From the NCBI RefSeq assembly GCF_003112735.1, contig NZ_BFBR01000003.1:275453-339452 (forward strand): DNA of 64,000 nt, written 5' to 3'. Made by a program: the position numbers and the translations under genes. This document shows, in pieces, positions 27,601 through 35,729 of the stretch; the first letter of the stretch is position 1; every line of letters starts with the position of its first letter. Origin of the DNA: Candidatus Phycosocius bacilliformis (GTDB lineage Bacteria > Pseudomonadota > Alphaproteobacteria > Caulobacterales > Aquidulcibacteraceae). Below the pieces are notes generated by a model. That model was not told the origin of the DNA, did not search any database, and saw only the letters and a program-made list of their open reading frames with translations.

Positions 27601-28743
27601 GAGATCAATCTGGCCGATTCCGGGGCGTTCTTGGCGCGCGCTATTTTGAACCACAATTCGGCTACCGGTCTGGGTCGGATCGATGCGCTGGCTGAGAGAA
27701 TTTCATTCGGCCAGTTTCCCACCAATGCGGCTGGCGTGGTTCAGAACACCACACGTCCGCTCGATGCGGATGACATCGTGCCTGCCTTGCAGGGTGTCAT
27801 ACTTGATATGGTGGGGAATGTATCGGGATCAGCCTCCATGGCTTGGGGCCCAAACCAGCAAACCGTCTCTGATGCGCGGCTGTCTACGGCCAATCTCGAC
27901 TTTGCCACCATGTTGGGAGAGGTCACCAATCTTACAGGTGACTTTAGCCTTGAGGATTTGCTGAAGGTCCGCTCTGCCGGACTACAAGGCTTTACCGTGG
28001 CATCGTTTGACCCGGGTCTGCCAATCCAAGACATTCAGGTGCAATTTGCCTTGCCAGGCGACAACACCTTGGAATTGCGCGACGCCAGTTGGCCCTTTGC
28101 CGAGGGCCGCTTGTCGGTTCGCCCGGCAACTTGGACATTCCGCGACGGCGACCAAGCTTTTGCCATTGATGTGGAACAGGTCGATCTGGCCAAGTTTTTG
28201 GGATTGAGCAAAGTGCCAAATCTCCAGATTGACGGCAAAGTGTCGGGTGTCTTTCCCGTTGAAGTGCGCAATGGCATTGTTGAGATTGTTGGGGGCCGCC
28301 TCGAACCACAGGCGGGGGGCGGCAAGATCCGCTATACACGTGCCCAGCCACTTGATACCTCACCTCAAACTGGCCGGAAGGCACCATGGTATCAACGCCT
28401 ATTCACCCCGCGCGCCAAAATCCGTCAGAACAAGGCCAATCCAAGCCCAGTCAACCAAATCCCCAATGTTCTTGAGTATGAGATTGATGTGATCACGGTC
28501 GACGGCCGTCTGACAGGCGATCTGACCTTGGGGGTGGTATTGGTCGGTTCCAACAGCCAAGTCCTTTCCGGCATACCTGTCAAACTCAATGCCAAAGCCA
28601 CACTGCCGATTGGTCAGATTAATGACATGGTCAGTCGGCTTTTAGAGACAGCTACCACGGCTGATATGCTCAAAGAACTGGATCAATTTGACCGCGACAA
28701 TCAGGGCCCTGGCTTCTTGTCTATCCCATCCCCAAAGCCCTGA
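24649..28743 (+). CDS. ydbH: YdbH-like intermembrane bridge protein (AsmA-like)
   Basis: This giant protein of 1364 residues has a cytoplasmic N terminus, one membrane anchor (about residues 35-55) and a very long periplasmic beta-rich part of the repeating beta-groove type. Such proteins form a hydrophobic channel from the inner to the outer membrane for phospholipids. The family signs are near the C terminus: a dicarboxylate-containing block (VLEYEIDVITVDGRLTGDL) and the ending LETATTADMLKELDQF. YnbE and YdbL are encoded about 2 kb away, which confirms the identity. It is longer than the Escherichia coli protein (about 880 residues), with the added length in the central groove. Confidence 0.85.
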   Translation: MNDPLLPSHDASPESGVPKAVPDKAVRGRGFWKSSTRFLTIGLAGLAVAGSLVWLWRTDLAEAGLEAFLKARGIEGGAKLREVSPQKVVLEGLRLGPTDKPTLVLPKATISFHYDIKLGKLVIDELVAEGATLQIRRGRDGQLNFGSLQPFLEPSEKPSPLLLRQVLLKTVQVQFESPAGPGRARLKAWGGDQQGWRIQGLVDLPRSLIGAGPSSPVALGLFIEPGSSPPGTRPQTTRMGVAIRPAGQNVNLGTSRLDRVSGDGRALVTLDRSGLTQINLTHLDLSADQVRAPTFVARKVQVRAAPARWQHMHGDGQIWSRTGFGTLIGQVLVGDLVLNGTKVRQAEVDFSGARTANGLTRIDLKATANQIQLANQARAGRTQLTGFAQTRLGDLAAVNSARWQGEAALSAQGLVLELAPGLGVSGNTRNLSRDSASGVIDISYVYDGNMLAAALKPGTKLSLSSGLSLAVTPDSQKPLVGEIQLGQADFGLTRLSGAADLRFSSPGGGRGQARLAELSWTPDTWSLAAQAVNLQGLALPGAWRGLRVSGDVGQLALRGKAGGVPSGSGRGSLTISAAAGAGGLGLGAGQINLTGNVQGDGKRITARLSGPVDGFGHQGSGVRQGRIDINVEGRARSNKLVFDLDGAVTARGFTGLDLSATDLAGRFAGQVIWHQGASSTKQTGNHAVRQAGWDSTVNITASLSRLTSGDLELDGLKLSAPIRASGIGRSWQADLDLTAETKRLTHADTVIDQLRLAGPINARPGPIDQPIQFLSASCLQASAEAGHFPGDAWVGAVKANLCPDPAGRLASLSDTGPILYADAQFDPLELRLGATEDGRSLRLGAVRGNFKPANQGGWQLDLTSQEVGYSFKLPDGGFAEIYAMDSLVRMTPGPNGMDLRGKLAGLRAKGLPVQISGTATADLQARRTGLVGNLAFENLLLRDAPTYLPTPDEAGNLIERPARFAMLSLTGDGSINGSQIDIQSEINLADSGAFLARAILNHNSATGLGRIDALAERISFGQFPTNAAGVVQNTTRPLDADDIVPALQGVILDMVGNVSGSASMAWGPNQQTVSDARLSTANLDFATMLGEVTNLTGDFSLEDLLKVRSAGLQGFTVASFDPGLPIQDIQVQFALPGDNTLELRDASWPFAEGRLSVRPATWTFRDGDQAFAIDVEQVDLAKFLGLSKVPNLQIDGKVSGVFPVEVRNGIVEIVGGRLEPQAGGGKIRYTRAQPLDTSPQTGRKAPWYQRLFTPRAKIRQNKANPSPVNQIPNVLEYEIDVITVDGRLTGDLTLGVVLVGSNSQVLSGIPVKLNAKATLPIGQINDMVSRLLETATTADMLKELDQFDRDNQGPGFLSIPSPKP

Positions 28744-28842
28744 AACAGGCAACATTGATCACGCCCTTGGATAAGGGCTTGACCTAACCGCCACCCTTGG
28801 TCAAGACATTCCCGCTGACACAATGTTAGGGGAGTGTTTCTG

Positions 28843-29778
28843 ATGTCCTTACCCAAAGCCCTCCAAGGCCGCCTGCGTCTGCCCATCATCGCAGCCCCGA
28901 TGTTTCTCGTCTCTGGGCCTGAATTGGTTATTGCCGCGTGCCAGTCTGGTATCCTCGGGACCTTCCCTGCCTTGAACCAACGCTCCAGCGACGGTTATGC
29001 CGATTGGCTTGACGAGATAAAGGCGGCTTTGGGCCCAGCGGATGCTCCTTTTGGTGTCAATCTGATCGTTCACAAGTCGAACCCCCGCTTGGCGGCAGAC
29101 GTGAAAATCTCGGCAGATCGGAAAATCCCTTTGGCCATCACATCTTTGGGTGCAGTGAAAGACGTGGTCCAAGCCATTCATGACGGTGGTGGCTTGGTGT
29201 TTCATGACGTCACCACTGTGAAACACGGGGAAAAAGCAATTGAAGCTGGCGTAGATGGCCTGATCGCAGTCTGTGCAGGTGCTGGGGGCCACGCAGGAAC
29301 CCTGTCGCCCTTTGCATTGGCCAGCGAATTGCGCACAGCTTTCCCTGACACATGTTTGGTTCTGGCCGGAGCCATCTCGACCGGTCGTCATGTTGCCGCA
29401 GCACGCATGATCGGGGCAGATCTTGCTTATATGGGGACCCGTTTCATCGCCACGCATGAGAGCCGTGGCCAAGATGGCTTTAAGAAAATGATTGAGGATA
29501 GTCAGGCTGCCGATGTGGTCTATACGCCGCGGGTCAGCGGCATACCGGCTAACTTCCTCGCCCCGTCTCTGCGTGCAAACGGCATGGACCCGCGTGACCT
29601 TGAACCTGACCCAGACGTGGATATGGCCGAACAATTGAGCACGGGTAAGGCATGGGCCACCATCTGGTCGGCCGGACAAGGTGTCGGCTCAGTCCAAGAC
29701 ACTTTGCCTGTGAAGGCTTTGGTTGATCGCCTCGAATCCGAGTATCGTTCCGCCCTGACAGAGGCGCGGGATTGGTAG
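28843..29778 (+). CDS. Nitronate monooxygenase family protein
   Basis: This is a 311-residue FMN-dependent TIM-barrel enzyme. The N-terminal LRLPIIAAPMFLVSGPELV, the APFGVNLIVHKSN strand and the AVCAGAGGHAGTLSPFAL loop with the catalytic His are all typical. It would oxidise alkyl nitronates such as propionate 3-nitronate, though the family has other roles. GGGGAG about 8 bases before ATG at 28843 selects this start over a GTG at 28834. The SDR gene begins three bases after the stop, so the two form an operon. Confidence 0.9.
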   Translation: MSLPKALQGRLRLPIIAAPMFLVSGPELVIAACQSGILGTFPALNQRSSDGYADWLDEIKAALGPADAPFGVNLIVHKSNPRLAADVKISADRKIPLAITSLGAVKDVVQAIHDGGGLVFHDVTTVKHGEKAIEAGVDGLIAVCAGAGGHAGTLSPFALASELRTAFPDTCLVLAGAISTGRHVAAARMIGADLAYMGTRFIATHESRGQDGFKKMIEDSQAADVVYTPRVSGIPANFLAPSLRANGMDPRDLEPDPDVDMAEQLSTGKAWATIWSAGQGVGSVQDTLPVKALVDRLESEYRSALTEARDW

Positions 29779-29781
29779 AAT

Positions 29782-30597
29782 ATGGCGAACATCAACGAAA
29801 AAGTGGCACTCATCACAGGCTCAGCCACTGGTTTGGGTGCTGCCACAGCACTTAAACTTGCCGGGGATGGGGCGCGACTCATTCTCAACTACTCAAAAAG
29901 CAAATCAGAATGCGAGGCCACCGCCCATGCTTGTCTCGCGGCGGGGGCAACTGAAGTCCGGGTGGTTCAAGGCAATGTTGCCCTCGATCAGGATTGCCGA
30001 CATTTGGCAGCAGCCGCGCAGGAATGGGGCCGGCTGGATATATTGGTCAATAATGCCGGAACCACCAAACACGCGCCCAATCACGCCGACATGGATGCAC
30101 TTGAAACCGACGACTTCCTGCACCTCTATCAAGTCAATACAATCGGGCCTTTCTTGATGATCCGGGCGGCCAAACCCCTGTTGCTTGCCGCCTACGAGGC
30201 AACCGGCTTGGCCAGTTCGGTGGTGATGATCTCCTCGATTGCCGGGGTGATGGGTATTGGCTCTTCGGTTGCTTACGCCGCGTCGAAGGGTGCGCTTAAC
30301 ACCATGACCAAGTCTCTGGCCCGCGCCTTAGCCCCAGCGATCCGGGTCAATGCCGTGTGTCCGGGCTTTATCGACACCCGCTGGTTCACCGACGCTTTTG
30401 GGGATGAAACCACCGCTCGCATCCGGGAAAATGTCAAAAATCAGGTCCCCTTGGGCGTTGCCTCAGGCCCGGAGGATATCGCCGAAACAGTGGCCTTTTT
30501 CTGTAACAGCGCCTCGCGCCATGTCACTGGCGAGACATTGATCGTGGATGCAGGCCTGCATCTGGGCGCGACGATTCGGGCACCGGCGCGCGCTTAA
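29782..30597 (+). CDS. SDR family NAD(P)-dependent oxidoreductase
   Basis: This 271-residue short-chain dehydrogenase has the cofactor motif TGSATGLGA near residue 12, VNNAGTT, the catalytic Ser in ISSIAG and the YAASKGALN block, so it looks active. It resembles 3-oxoacyl reductase-like members. It begins three bases after the nitronate monooxygenase gene, which suggests a shared catabolic or detoxification job (inference). The C terminus shows the usual NPTGETLIVDAG-type sequence (here VTGETLIVDAG). Confidence 0.9.
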   Translation: MANINEKVALITGSATGLGAATALKLAGDGARLILNYSKSKSECEATAHACLAAGATEVRVVQGNVALDQDCRHLAAAAQEWGRLDILVNNAGTTKHAPNHADMDALETDDFLHLYQVNTIGPFLMIRAAKPLLLAAYEATGLASSVVMISSIAGVMGIGSSVAYAASKGALNTMTKSLARALAPAIRVNAVCPGFIDTRWFTDAFGDETTARIRENVKNQVPLGVASGPEDIAETVAFFCNSASRHVTGETLIVDAGLHLGATIRAPARA

Positions 30598-30794
30598 GCC
30601 TGCTTATTAGTCAAATCTTGAGGTTTCTTGATTAAGAAAGTGGCATGGCGCGAGTGTTCGCGCCCGCTCGATCAACAGTGCGATTGCATCGGATGTGTTG
30701 CGCTGATGTCATAGCGGTGAAGAACAAACTTCGCCAAATAGGCGATGTACTTTTCAAGAAGTCGCACCTCCCGCGACTTCCACAGGGGACTAAC

Positions 30795-31496
30795 ATGAAA
30801 CTCAAAACACTTCTTTTGGCCACTGCTCTTGTTTGTGGGGCACCAGCCGTTGCTTCGGCTCAGGAAACCACCACGTAGGTGAATGTCGGTGTTGCGTCGA
30901 GCTACCAGTTCCGTGGCATCAATCAGAATGCTGACGACACCGGTCAGGTGTTTGGTGGCGTCGACCTGTCGGCAGGTTCGTTCTATGTCGGCACTTGGTT
31001 GTCGAACGTGGATTTCGGCGGCAAAGCCAACCTGGAAGTCGACCTGTATGCTGGCTACAAGCCACAAGTCGGCCCTGTGACGCTCGACATTGGCGTCTTG
31101 GCCTACACCTACCCACAACAAAGCGACTTGCTGATCTATGAAGGCAAGTTTGCTGGCACGGTCGCGACCGAGTCTGGCATTTCGCTGACTGGTTCGATTT
31201 TCTATTCGCCAGAAGCTGGCAAGAATGGCCCTTCCTACTGGTATTATGAAGCTGCAGTGTCGGCTCCAATCCCAGGCGCCAAGGTCGGCCCCTTCTCGTT
31301 GTCGGCCAATGCGTCTGTTGGCAGCCAAGACTATGAAAGCGGTGCAACCCCAGTTGATTACACCAACTGGAAAGTCGGCCTGACGGCCGCCACTGAAAAC
31401 GGTTGGGCTGTAGACGTGTTCTACACCGACACCGACGTGGACAATGACAAGCTGTACGAAGGCAAGGGCGTCGTTCAGCTGAAGCGCACTTTCTAA
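30795..31496 (+). pseudogene. TorF-family porin gene interrupted by an in-frame TAG
   Basis: A good start (AGGGG then ATG at 30795) opens a signal peptide MKLKTLLLATALVCGAPAVA ending SAQ. After 27 codons the frame meets TAG at 30876-30878. The same frame continues at once with VNVGVASSYQFRGINQ, the normal start of mature TorF-like outer-membrane barrels, and stays open for 206 codons to a terminal KRTF. The barrel is otherwise clean, with a terminator after it. Read literally, the mature protein lacks its export signal. It may be a recent nonsense mutation, a readthrough case, a restart at GTG 30879, or a sequencing error. Family members are putative outer-membrane porins. Confidence 0.75.
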
Positions 31497-31518
31497 GAAA
31501 GTCCGTCATCGGATCACA

Positions 31519-31548
31519 AAGGCCGCAAGCAAAGCTTGCGGCCTTTTT
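31519..31548 (+). terminator. Rho-independent terminator of the porin gene
   Basis: Perfect 12-base arms AAGGCCGCAAGC and GCTTGCGGCCTT enclose the loop AAA, followed by a T run. It lies about 20 bases after the porin stop. Confidence 0.92.
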
Positions 31549-31601
31549 TGTTGTCGAGCGCCACAGCCAGGCGCGCACAAATCTACGACCAAAAGGCGTG
31601 A

Positions 31602-32894
31602 TTAGCTCTTGTCGCCTGCGGTTTCCGGTGTGATGCGGATCGCCAGAATCTGGTTGCGGTGCTTTCGCAAAATCTGGAAGCGGTAGCCATGGAAAGCAAA
31701 CCGCTGGCCGGGATCGGGAATGGCTTGGGCCTCGTGAATGACAAGGCCCGCAATCGTCACCGCTTCTTCGTCGGGCAAGTTCCAGTCCATCGCGCGGTTG
31801 AGGTCACGGATCGGCACCACGCCGTCAACATTGACCGAGCCATCGGGCTGAGGTCGCACCCCTTGAATGGCAATATCATGCTCATCCACAATATCGCCGA
31901 CGATTTCTTCAAGAATATCTTCCAGCGTCACCAGACCTTGCAAAGCACCATATTCGTCAACCACACAGGCCACATGGCTGCGCCGCTTGAGGAATTCTTC
32001 CAACTGTTCCTTCAACGTGGTGGTATCTGGCACGAACCACGGTTCGCGTATGATAGATTTAAGATCAATCTCGTCGAGATTGCCTTGGGCATCGGCAATC
32101 GCTTGTAGCAAATCCTTGGCATGCAAGATGCCGACAATGTTTTCCTGATCATCCTGATAAAGGGGTAAGCGCGAATGCTGGGTCTGAAGCACCTGCATGA
32201 CGATTTCACGCGGGGGCAATTCGACATCAATCGTCTTCATGTTCTTGCGGTGGATCATCACATCGGAGACGTCTAAGTCTTCAAGATCAAGCACACCTGC
32301 AACCCGGTCGCGGTCAGACTTCTCCACACTGCCTTCATGCTTGCCCAGTTCAATGGCCCCGCGGATTTCTTCCATCGTGGCGTCTTCATCGGTGACCCGG
32401 TCCAGCTTGACCCCGAAAACCTGCAATGTGGCCCGCACGATCCAACGCACCGCAGTCACAATCGGGCTCAATAAAGTGACCGACCATTGCACCGGCAGCG
32501 ACACCCAGCGGGCGGTGGCTTCAGGATAAGAGAAGGCAAAAGTCTTGGGCATGACTTCAGCAAAGATCAACACAATCGCTGTCACCAAAGCCGTGGCCAC
32601 AGCAATGGTCGTCGGAGCCTGCCCGAACAATTGCACCAAGAGCGCCGTTGTCAGCGCCCCGGCCAATGTGTTGAGAAAATTATTCCCCAACAACAACGAC
32701 CCGATCAGCCGATCTGGGTTCTGGATCAGCTTGTTGACGCGCGCCGCCGCCCGATCGCCGTCCTTCTCAAGTTGGAACATGCGCGCGCGCGATGATGAGG
32801 TGATCGAGGTTTCAGCAGCCGAATAAAAAGCCGACAAACCGATCAAAATTGCCACTGAAATCGCGGTTACAATGACCGTCGGGTCCATTGTCAT
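31602..32894 (-). CDS. HlyC/CorC family transporter (DUF21-CBS-CorC_HlyC)
   Basis: This 430-residue membrane protein has four hydrophobic segments of DUF21 in the first 140 residues, a pair of CBS domains (about 200-330; DVMIHRKNMKTID, then HVACVVDEYGALQGLVTLED), and a C-terminal CorC_HlyC domain. Proteins of this kind are linked to magnesium or cobalt efflux and to membrane stability. The start overlaps the aroB stop by four bases, so it is the last gene of an aroK-aroB-corC operon, an arrangement known in other Alphaproteobacteria. Confidence 0.9.
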   Translation of the reverse strand: MTMDPTVIVTAISVAILIGLSAFYSAAETSITSSSRARMFQLEKDGDRAAARVNKLIQNPDRLIGSLLLGNNFLNTLAGALTTALLVQLFGQAPTTIAVATALVTAIVLIFAEVMPKTFAFSYPEATARWVSLPVQWSVTLLSPIVTAVRWIVRATLQVFGVKLDRVTDEDATMEEIRGAIELGKHEGSVEKSDRDRVAGVLDLEDLDVSDVMIHRKNMKTIDVELPPREIVMQVLQTQHSRLPLYQDDQENIVGILHAKDLLQAIADAQGNLDEIDLKSIIREPWFVPDTTTLKEQLEEFLKRRSHVACVVDEYGALQGLVTLEDILEEIVGDIVDEHDIAIQGVRPQPDGSVNVDGVVPIRDLNRAMDWNLPDEEAVTIAGLVIHEAQAIPDPGQRFAFHGYRFQILRKHRNQILAIRITPETAGDKS

Positions 32895-34003
32895 ATGTGG
32901 ATATCCTTTTGCAGGAACGTTCGAACAGCCCCGGCATCGGCCGCCTTCTGCACAAAGGCCGCCCCAATACCGCGCGTCAAAATCAATGTGATTGCGCCAT
33001 TCTCATTCTTTTTGTCATGGGTCATGGCATCAAACAATGCCTCAGCCGACCAAGGCCCGCCGGGTAATTGACTGGGGCGGCTGATCAGGCCTGCTGCGTC
33101 AATCGCAGCTTCGACCAGCCGGGCATCGTCCTCGCGGCACAAGCCTTGGTGGGCGGAAAAGCGAAACGCCATCGCCATACCACACGCCACCGCCTCGCCA
33201 TGACGCAGGATCTGTTCGTCAAAGCCAACACAGGCTTCAAACGCATGGCCAAAGGTATGACCGAGATTGAGGAGTGCGCGTACACCTGCCTCGCGCTCAT
33301 CCTCGGCAACAATGCGGGCTTTGGCGGCAACAGCCTGGCCAATCGCATAGGCCAGATCATCCATATCGCCTGCCAAGGCCTGTGCAGCATGGTCGCGGCA
33401 CCACTCAAAGAAAGGCCGATCTCCAATCAGACCAATTTTCAGGATTTCTGCCCAGCCTGCGCGGCGATCTCGGTCGGGTAAGGTCGAGAGTACATCCAGA
33501 TCGGCCAGCACATGGCGGGGTTGCCAGAACAGGCCGACCAGATTCTTGCCGGCTTGCGCATTGATCGCGGTTTTTCCCCCTACTGAGGAATCAACTTGTG
33601 CCAAAAGGGTCGTGGGGACTTGCACAAAATCAATGCCGCGCTTGGTGATGCCCGCCGCAAAGCCCGCCAGATCGCCCGTCACGCCACCCCCAAAGGCTAC
33701 GATCAGGTCAGAACGCTCCAGATTAAGGCCCAGCAGCGCTTCGGTAACCCGCTCGAGGCTGGCAAAACTTTTACTGGCCTCACCGGGCGCGATTTCGATG
33801 ACATCCCACCTGATCCCCGCCTGTGACAGACTGGTCTCGAACGTGTGGCCGTGCAACGCCCAAGCCTGCGCGTCGGCGACGATGGCAATGCGTGGCCGCT
33901 TCATCAAAGGTCGCAATATCGCCCCAGCCTGTGCCAGGAGGCCTTGGCCAATATCGACCTGATAGGTGCGCTTGTCGAGCGCCACAGAAATAGATTGCCT
34001 CAC
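32891..34003 (-). CDS. aroB: 3-dehydroquinate synthase
   Basis: This is the second enzyme of the shikimate pathway. The 370 residues contain the NAD-binding block AFGGGVTGDLAGFAAGITKRG, the VPTTLLAQVDSSVGGKTAIN segment and the metal ligands (Glu, HTFGHAFE, RHGEAVACGM). It overlaps aroK upstream and corC downstream by four bases each. Together with aroK it covers two steps toward chorismate. Normal length and motifs. Confidence 0.96.
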   Translation of the reverse strand: MRQSISVALDKRTYQVDIGQGLLAQAGAILRPLMKRPRIAIVADAQAWALHGHTFETSLSQAGIRWDVIEIAPGEASKSFASLERVTEALLGLNLERSDLIVAFGGGVTGDLAGFAAGITKRGIDFVQVPTTLLAQVDSSVGGKTAINAQAGKNLVGLFWQPRHVLADLDVLSTLPDRDRRAGWAEILKIGLIGDRPFFEWCRDHAAQALAGDMDDLAYAIGQAVAAKARIVAEDEREAGVRALLNLGHTFGHAFEACVGFDEQILRHGEAVACGMAMAFRFSAHQGLCREDDARLVEAAIDAAGLISRPSQLPGGPWSAEALFDAMTHDKKNENGAITLILTRGIGAAFVQKAADAGAVRTFLQKDIHI

Positions 34004-34563
34004 GCCACGCTCTCCAGATCACCATGGGCCCGCAAGGCGGCGACGACGGCATCGACCGTGACATGGTGCGGGCCTTCGCGCGACTCCACAATGATGTCGG
34101 CTTCCGCATAGATCGGATAGCGCACATCCATCAGCTTTTCCATGATCTGACGGGGATCACCAGTGCGCAGGAGCGGCCTGTCGTCGCGGCGCGAAACGCG
34201 CTTGACCAAAGTGTCGAGGTCCGCTCGCAACCAGACTGTGGTCGCTCGCTGGCGCAAGAGAACGCGCGTCACCGGGTTCATAAAAGCCCCGCCGCCCGTG
34301 GCCAGAATATGGGGCGGCTCTTCGAGGATGCGGGCAATGACCCGGCGTTCACCCGCGCGAAATTCATCCTCACCGCGCTCGGCAAAGATATCCGCGATCG
34401 GCCGACCGGCGGCAATGACGATCTCATCGTCGGCATCCCTGAACGGCACGTTCAGTTGCGCCGCCAGACGACGACCTACAGATGACTTGCCCGCCCCCAT
34501 CAGGCCAACCAGCGCCACAGTCCGCTTTAAGGGGACGGGCAAAGGTGGTTGTGCTTGAAACAT
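34000..34563 (-). CDS. aroK: Shikimate kinase
   Basis: This 187-residue P-loop kinase phosphorylates shikimate. The Walker A motif GLMGAGKSSVGRRLA is near residue 20, then FRDADDEI for shikimate binding, and ILATGGGAF for the second substrate site. It heads the operon with aroB and corC, overlapping aroB by four bases. It is divergent from the calcium/sodium antiporter gene. The N-terminal 14 residues are an extra basic tail. Confidence 0.95.
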   Translation of the reverse strand: MFQAQPPLPVPLKRTVALVGLMGAGKSSVGRRLAAQLNVPFRDADDEIVIAAGRPIADIFAERGEDEFRAGERRVIARILEEPPHILATGGGAFMNPVTRVLLRQRATTVWLRADLDTLVKRVSRRDDRPLLRTGDPRQIMEKLMDVRYPIYAEADIIVESREGPHHVTVDAVVAALRAHGDLESVA

Positions 34564-34745
34564 GCCCTAAACCTAACGCTCCCGCCCTTTAGGTGCAATA
34601 ACGGCCTCGGTATTCAGCAGCCCCCGGAGCCGGGCTTCACACAATAGTCATCAGATTTGCATTGCATTGACTGTGCGCGACGCCCAAACACAGGCTTGAT
34701 GTGTCAAAGTCGACACCACAGCATGTCTCAAAGGACCTAAAACGG

Positions 34746-35702
34746 ATGGAAATTGCGATTTCTTTGGCGGTTGGCTTAGCGCTTTTGGTTTTAGGTGGCG
34801 ACCTCCTCGTCCGTGGTTCTGTGACAGCTGCGCGCAATATGGGTGTATCACCCTTGCTGATCGGCCTGACATTGGTTGGCTTTGGCACATCTACGCCTGA
34901 GTTGGTCACCAGCGTGACAGCGGCTTTGGAAGGCTCTCCGGGAATAGCGGTGGGTAATGTTGTGGGCTCTAACATCGCCAATGTCCTTCTGATCCTAGGC
35001 GCGTCAGCCGTGATCTTCCCATTGGTGATCGACCCTAAGGGCTTTAAGCGCGACGTGGTGGTCCTGATTGCGTCCACCCTTGCCCTTTTGGCCGTGGTTT
35101 TGGTCGGCTTCATGCCATCCTGGGTGGGCGTGGTGTTTATTCTTGCCCTGTTTGGCTATGTCTATTTTGTCTATCGGCAAGAAAAGGCCCATCCTGATGA
35201 AGCCGCTGTGGTGCTGGAGCATCGGGTTGAGGATGCCCCCAAAGGCCCGAAAGGTGTGCTTTGGCCCTTGGTGATGTCGGTTGCTGGCATTGCCATTACA
35301 ATTGTGGGCGCGCGCTATTTTGTGGGTGGAGCGGTTGATCTTGCCAAAGGATTTGGCATTTCAGACACCATCATCGGCCTGACAGTTGTTGCCGTTGGCA
35401 CCTCCATGCCCGAATTGGTTACCTCAATCACGGCAGCCTTCCGCAAACATGCCGATGTGGCCTATGGCAATATTGTTGGATCCAACATTTTCAACGTTCT
35501 CTTCGTCTTGGGGGCGACATCACTGGTCAAGCCGATCGAGATTCCAGACCAGATTATTGCCTTCGACATCTGGGTGTTGTTGGCCACCACTGCCTTGCTG
35601 GTGCTGTTTGCGCGCACAGGCTTAAAGCTGTTGCGGTGGGAAGGGCTTGTATTTGTGGGCGGCTTTATCGCTTATACCGGCTATCTCATCCATCTGGCCT
35701 AA
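34746..35702 (+). CDS. Calcium/sodium antiporter (CaCA family, YrbG-like)
   Basis: This 318-residue inner-membrane exchanger has about ten hydrophobic segments. The two alpha-repeats are clear and inverted copies of one another: GFGTSTPELVTSV with GNVVGSNIANVLLILG, and AVGTSMPELVTSI with GNIVGSNIFNVLFVLG. The acidic residues of the ion site are intact. The frame opens at a GTG at 34701; ATG at 34746 is chosen because it begins directly with the first membrane segment. Confidence 0.92.
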   Translation: MEIAISLAVGLALLVLGGDLLVRGSVTAARNMGVSPLLIGLTLVGFGTSTPELVTSVTAALEGSPGIAVGNVVGSNIANVLLILGASAVIFPLVIDPKGFKRDVVVLIASTLALLAVVLVGFMPSWVGVVFILALFGYVYFVYRQEKAHPDEAAVVLEHRVEDAPKGPKGVLWPLVMSVAGIAITIVGARYFVGGAVDLAKGFGISDTIIGLTVVAVGTSMPELVTSITAAFRKHADVAYGNIVGSNIFNVLFVLGATSLVKPIEIPDQIIAFDIWVLLATTALLVLFARTGLKLLRWEGLVFVGGFIAYTGYLIHLA

Positions 35703-35729
35703 CCAGCCGCCACAAGGACGTAAGCAATT

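Noticed and set aside
30645..30878. Separate small gene ending before the porin
   Set aside because: The last 27 codons are the porin signal peptide, and the part before 30795 has no gene-like features.
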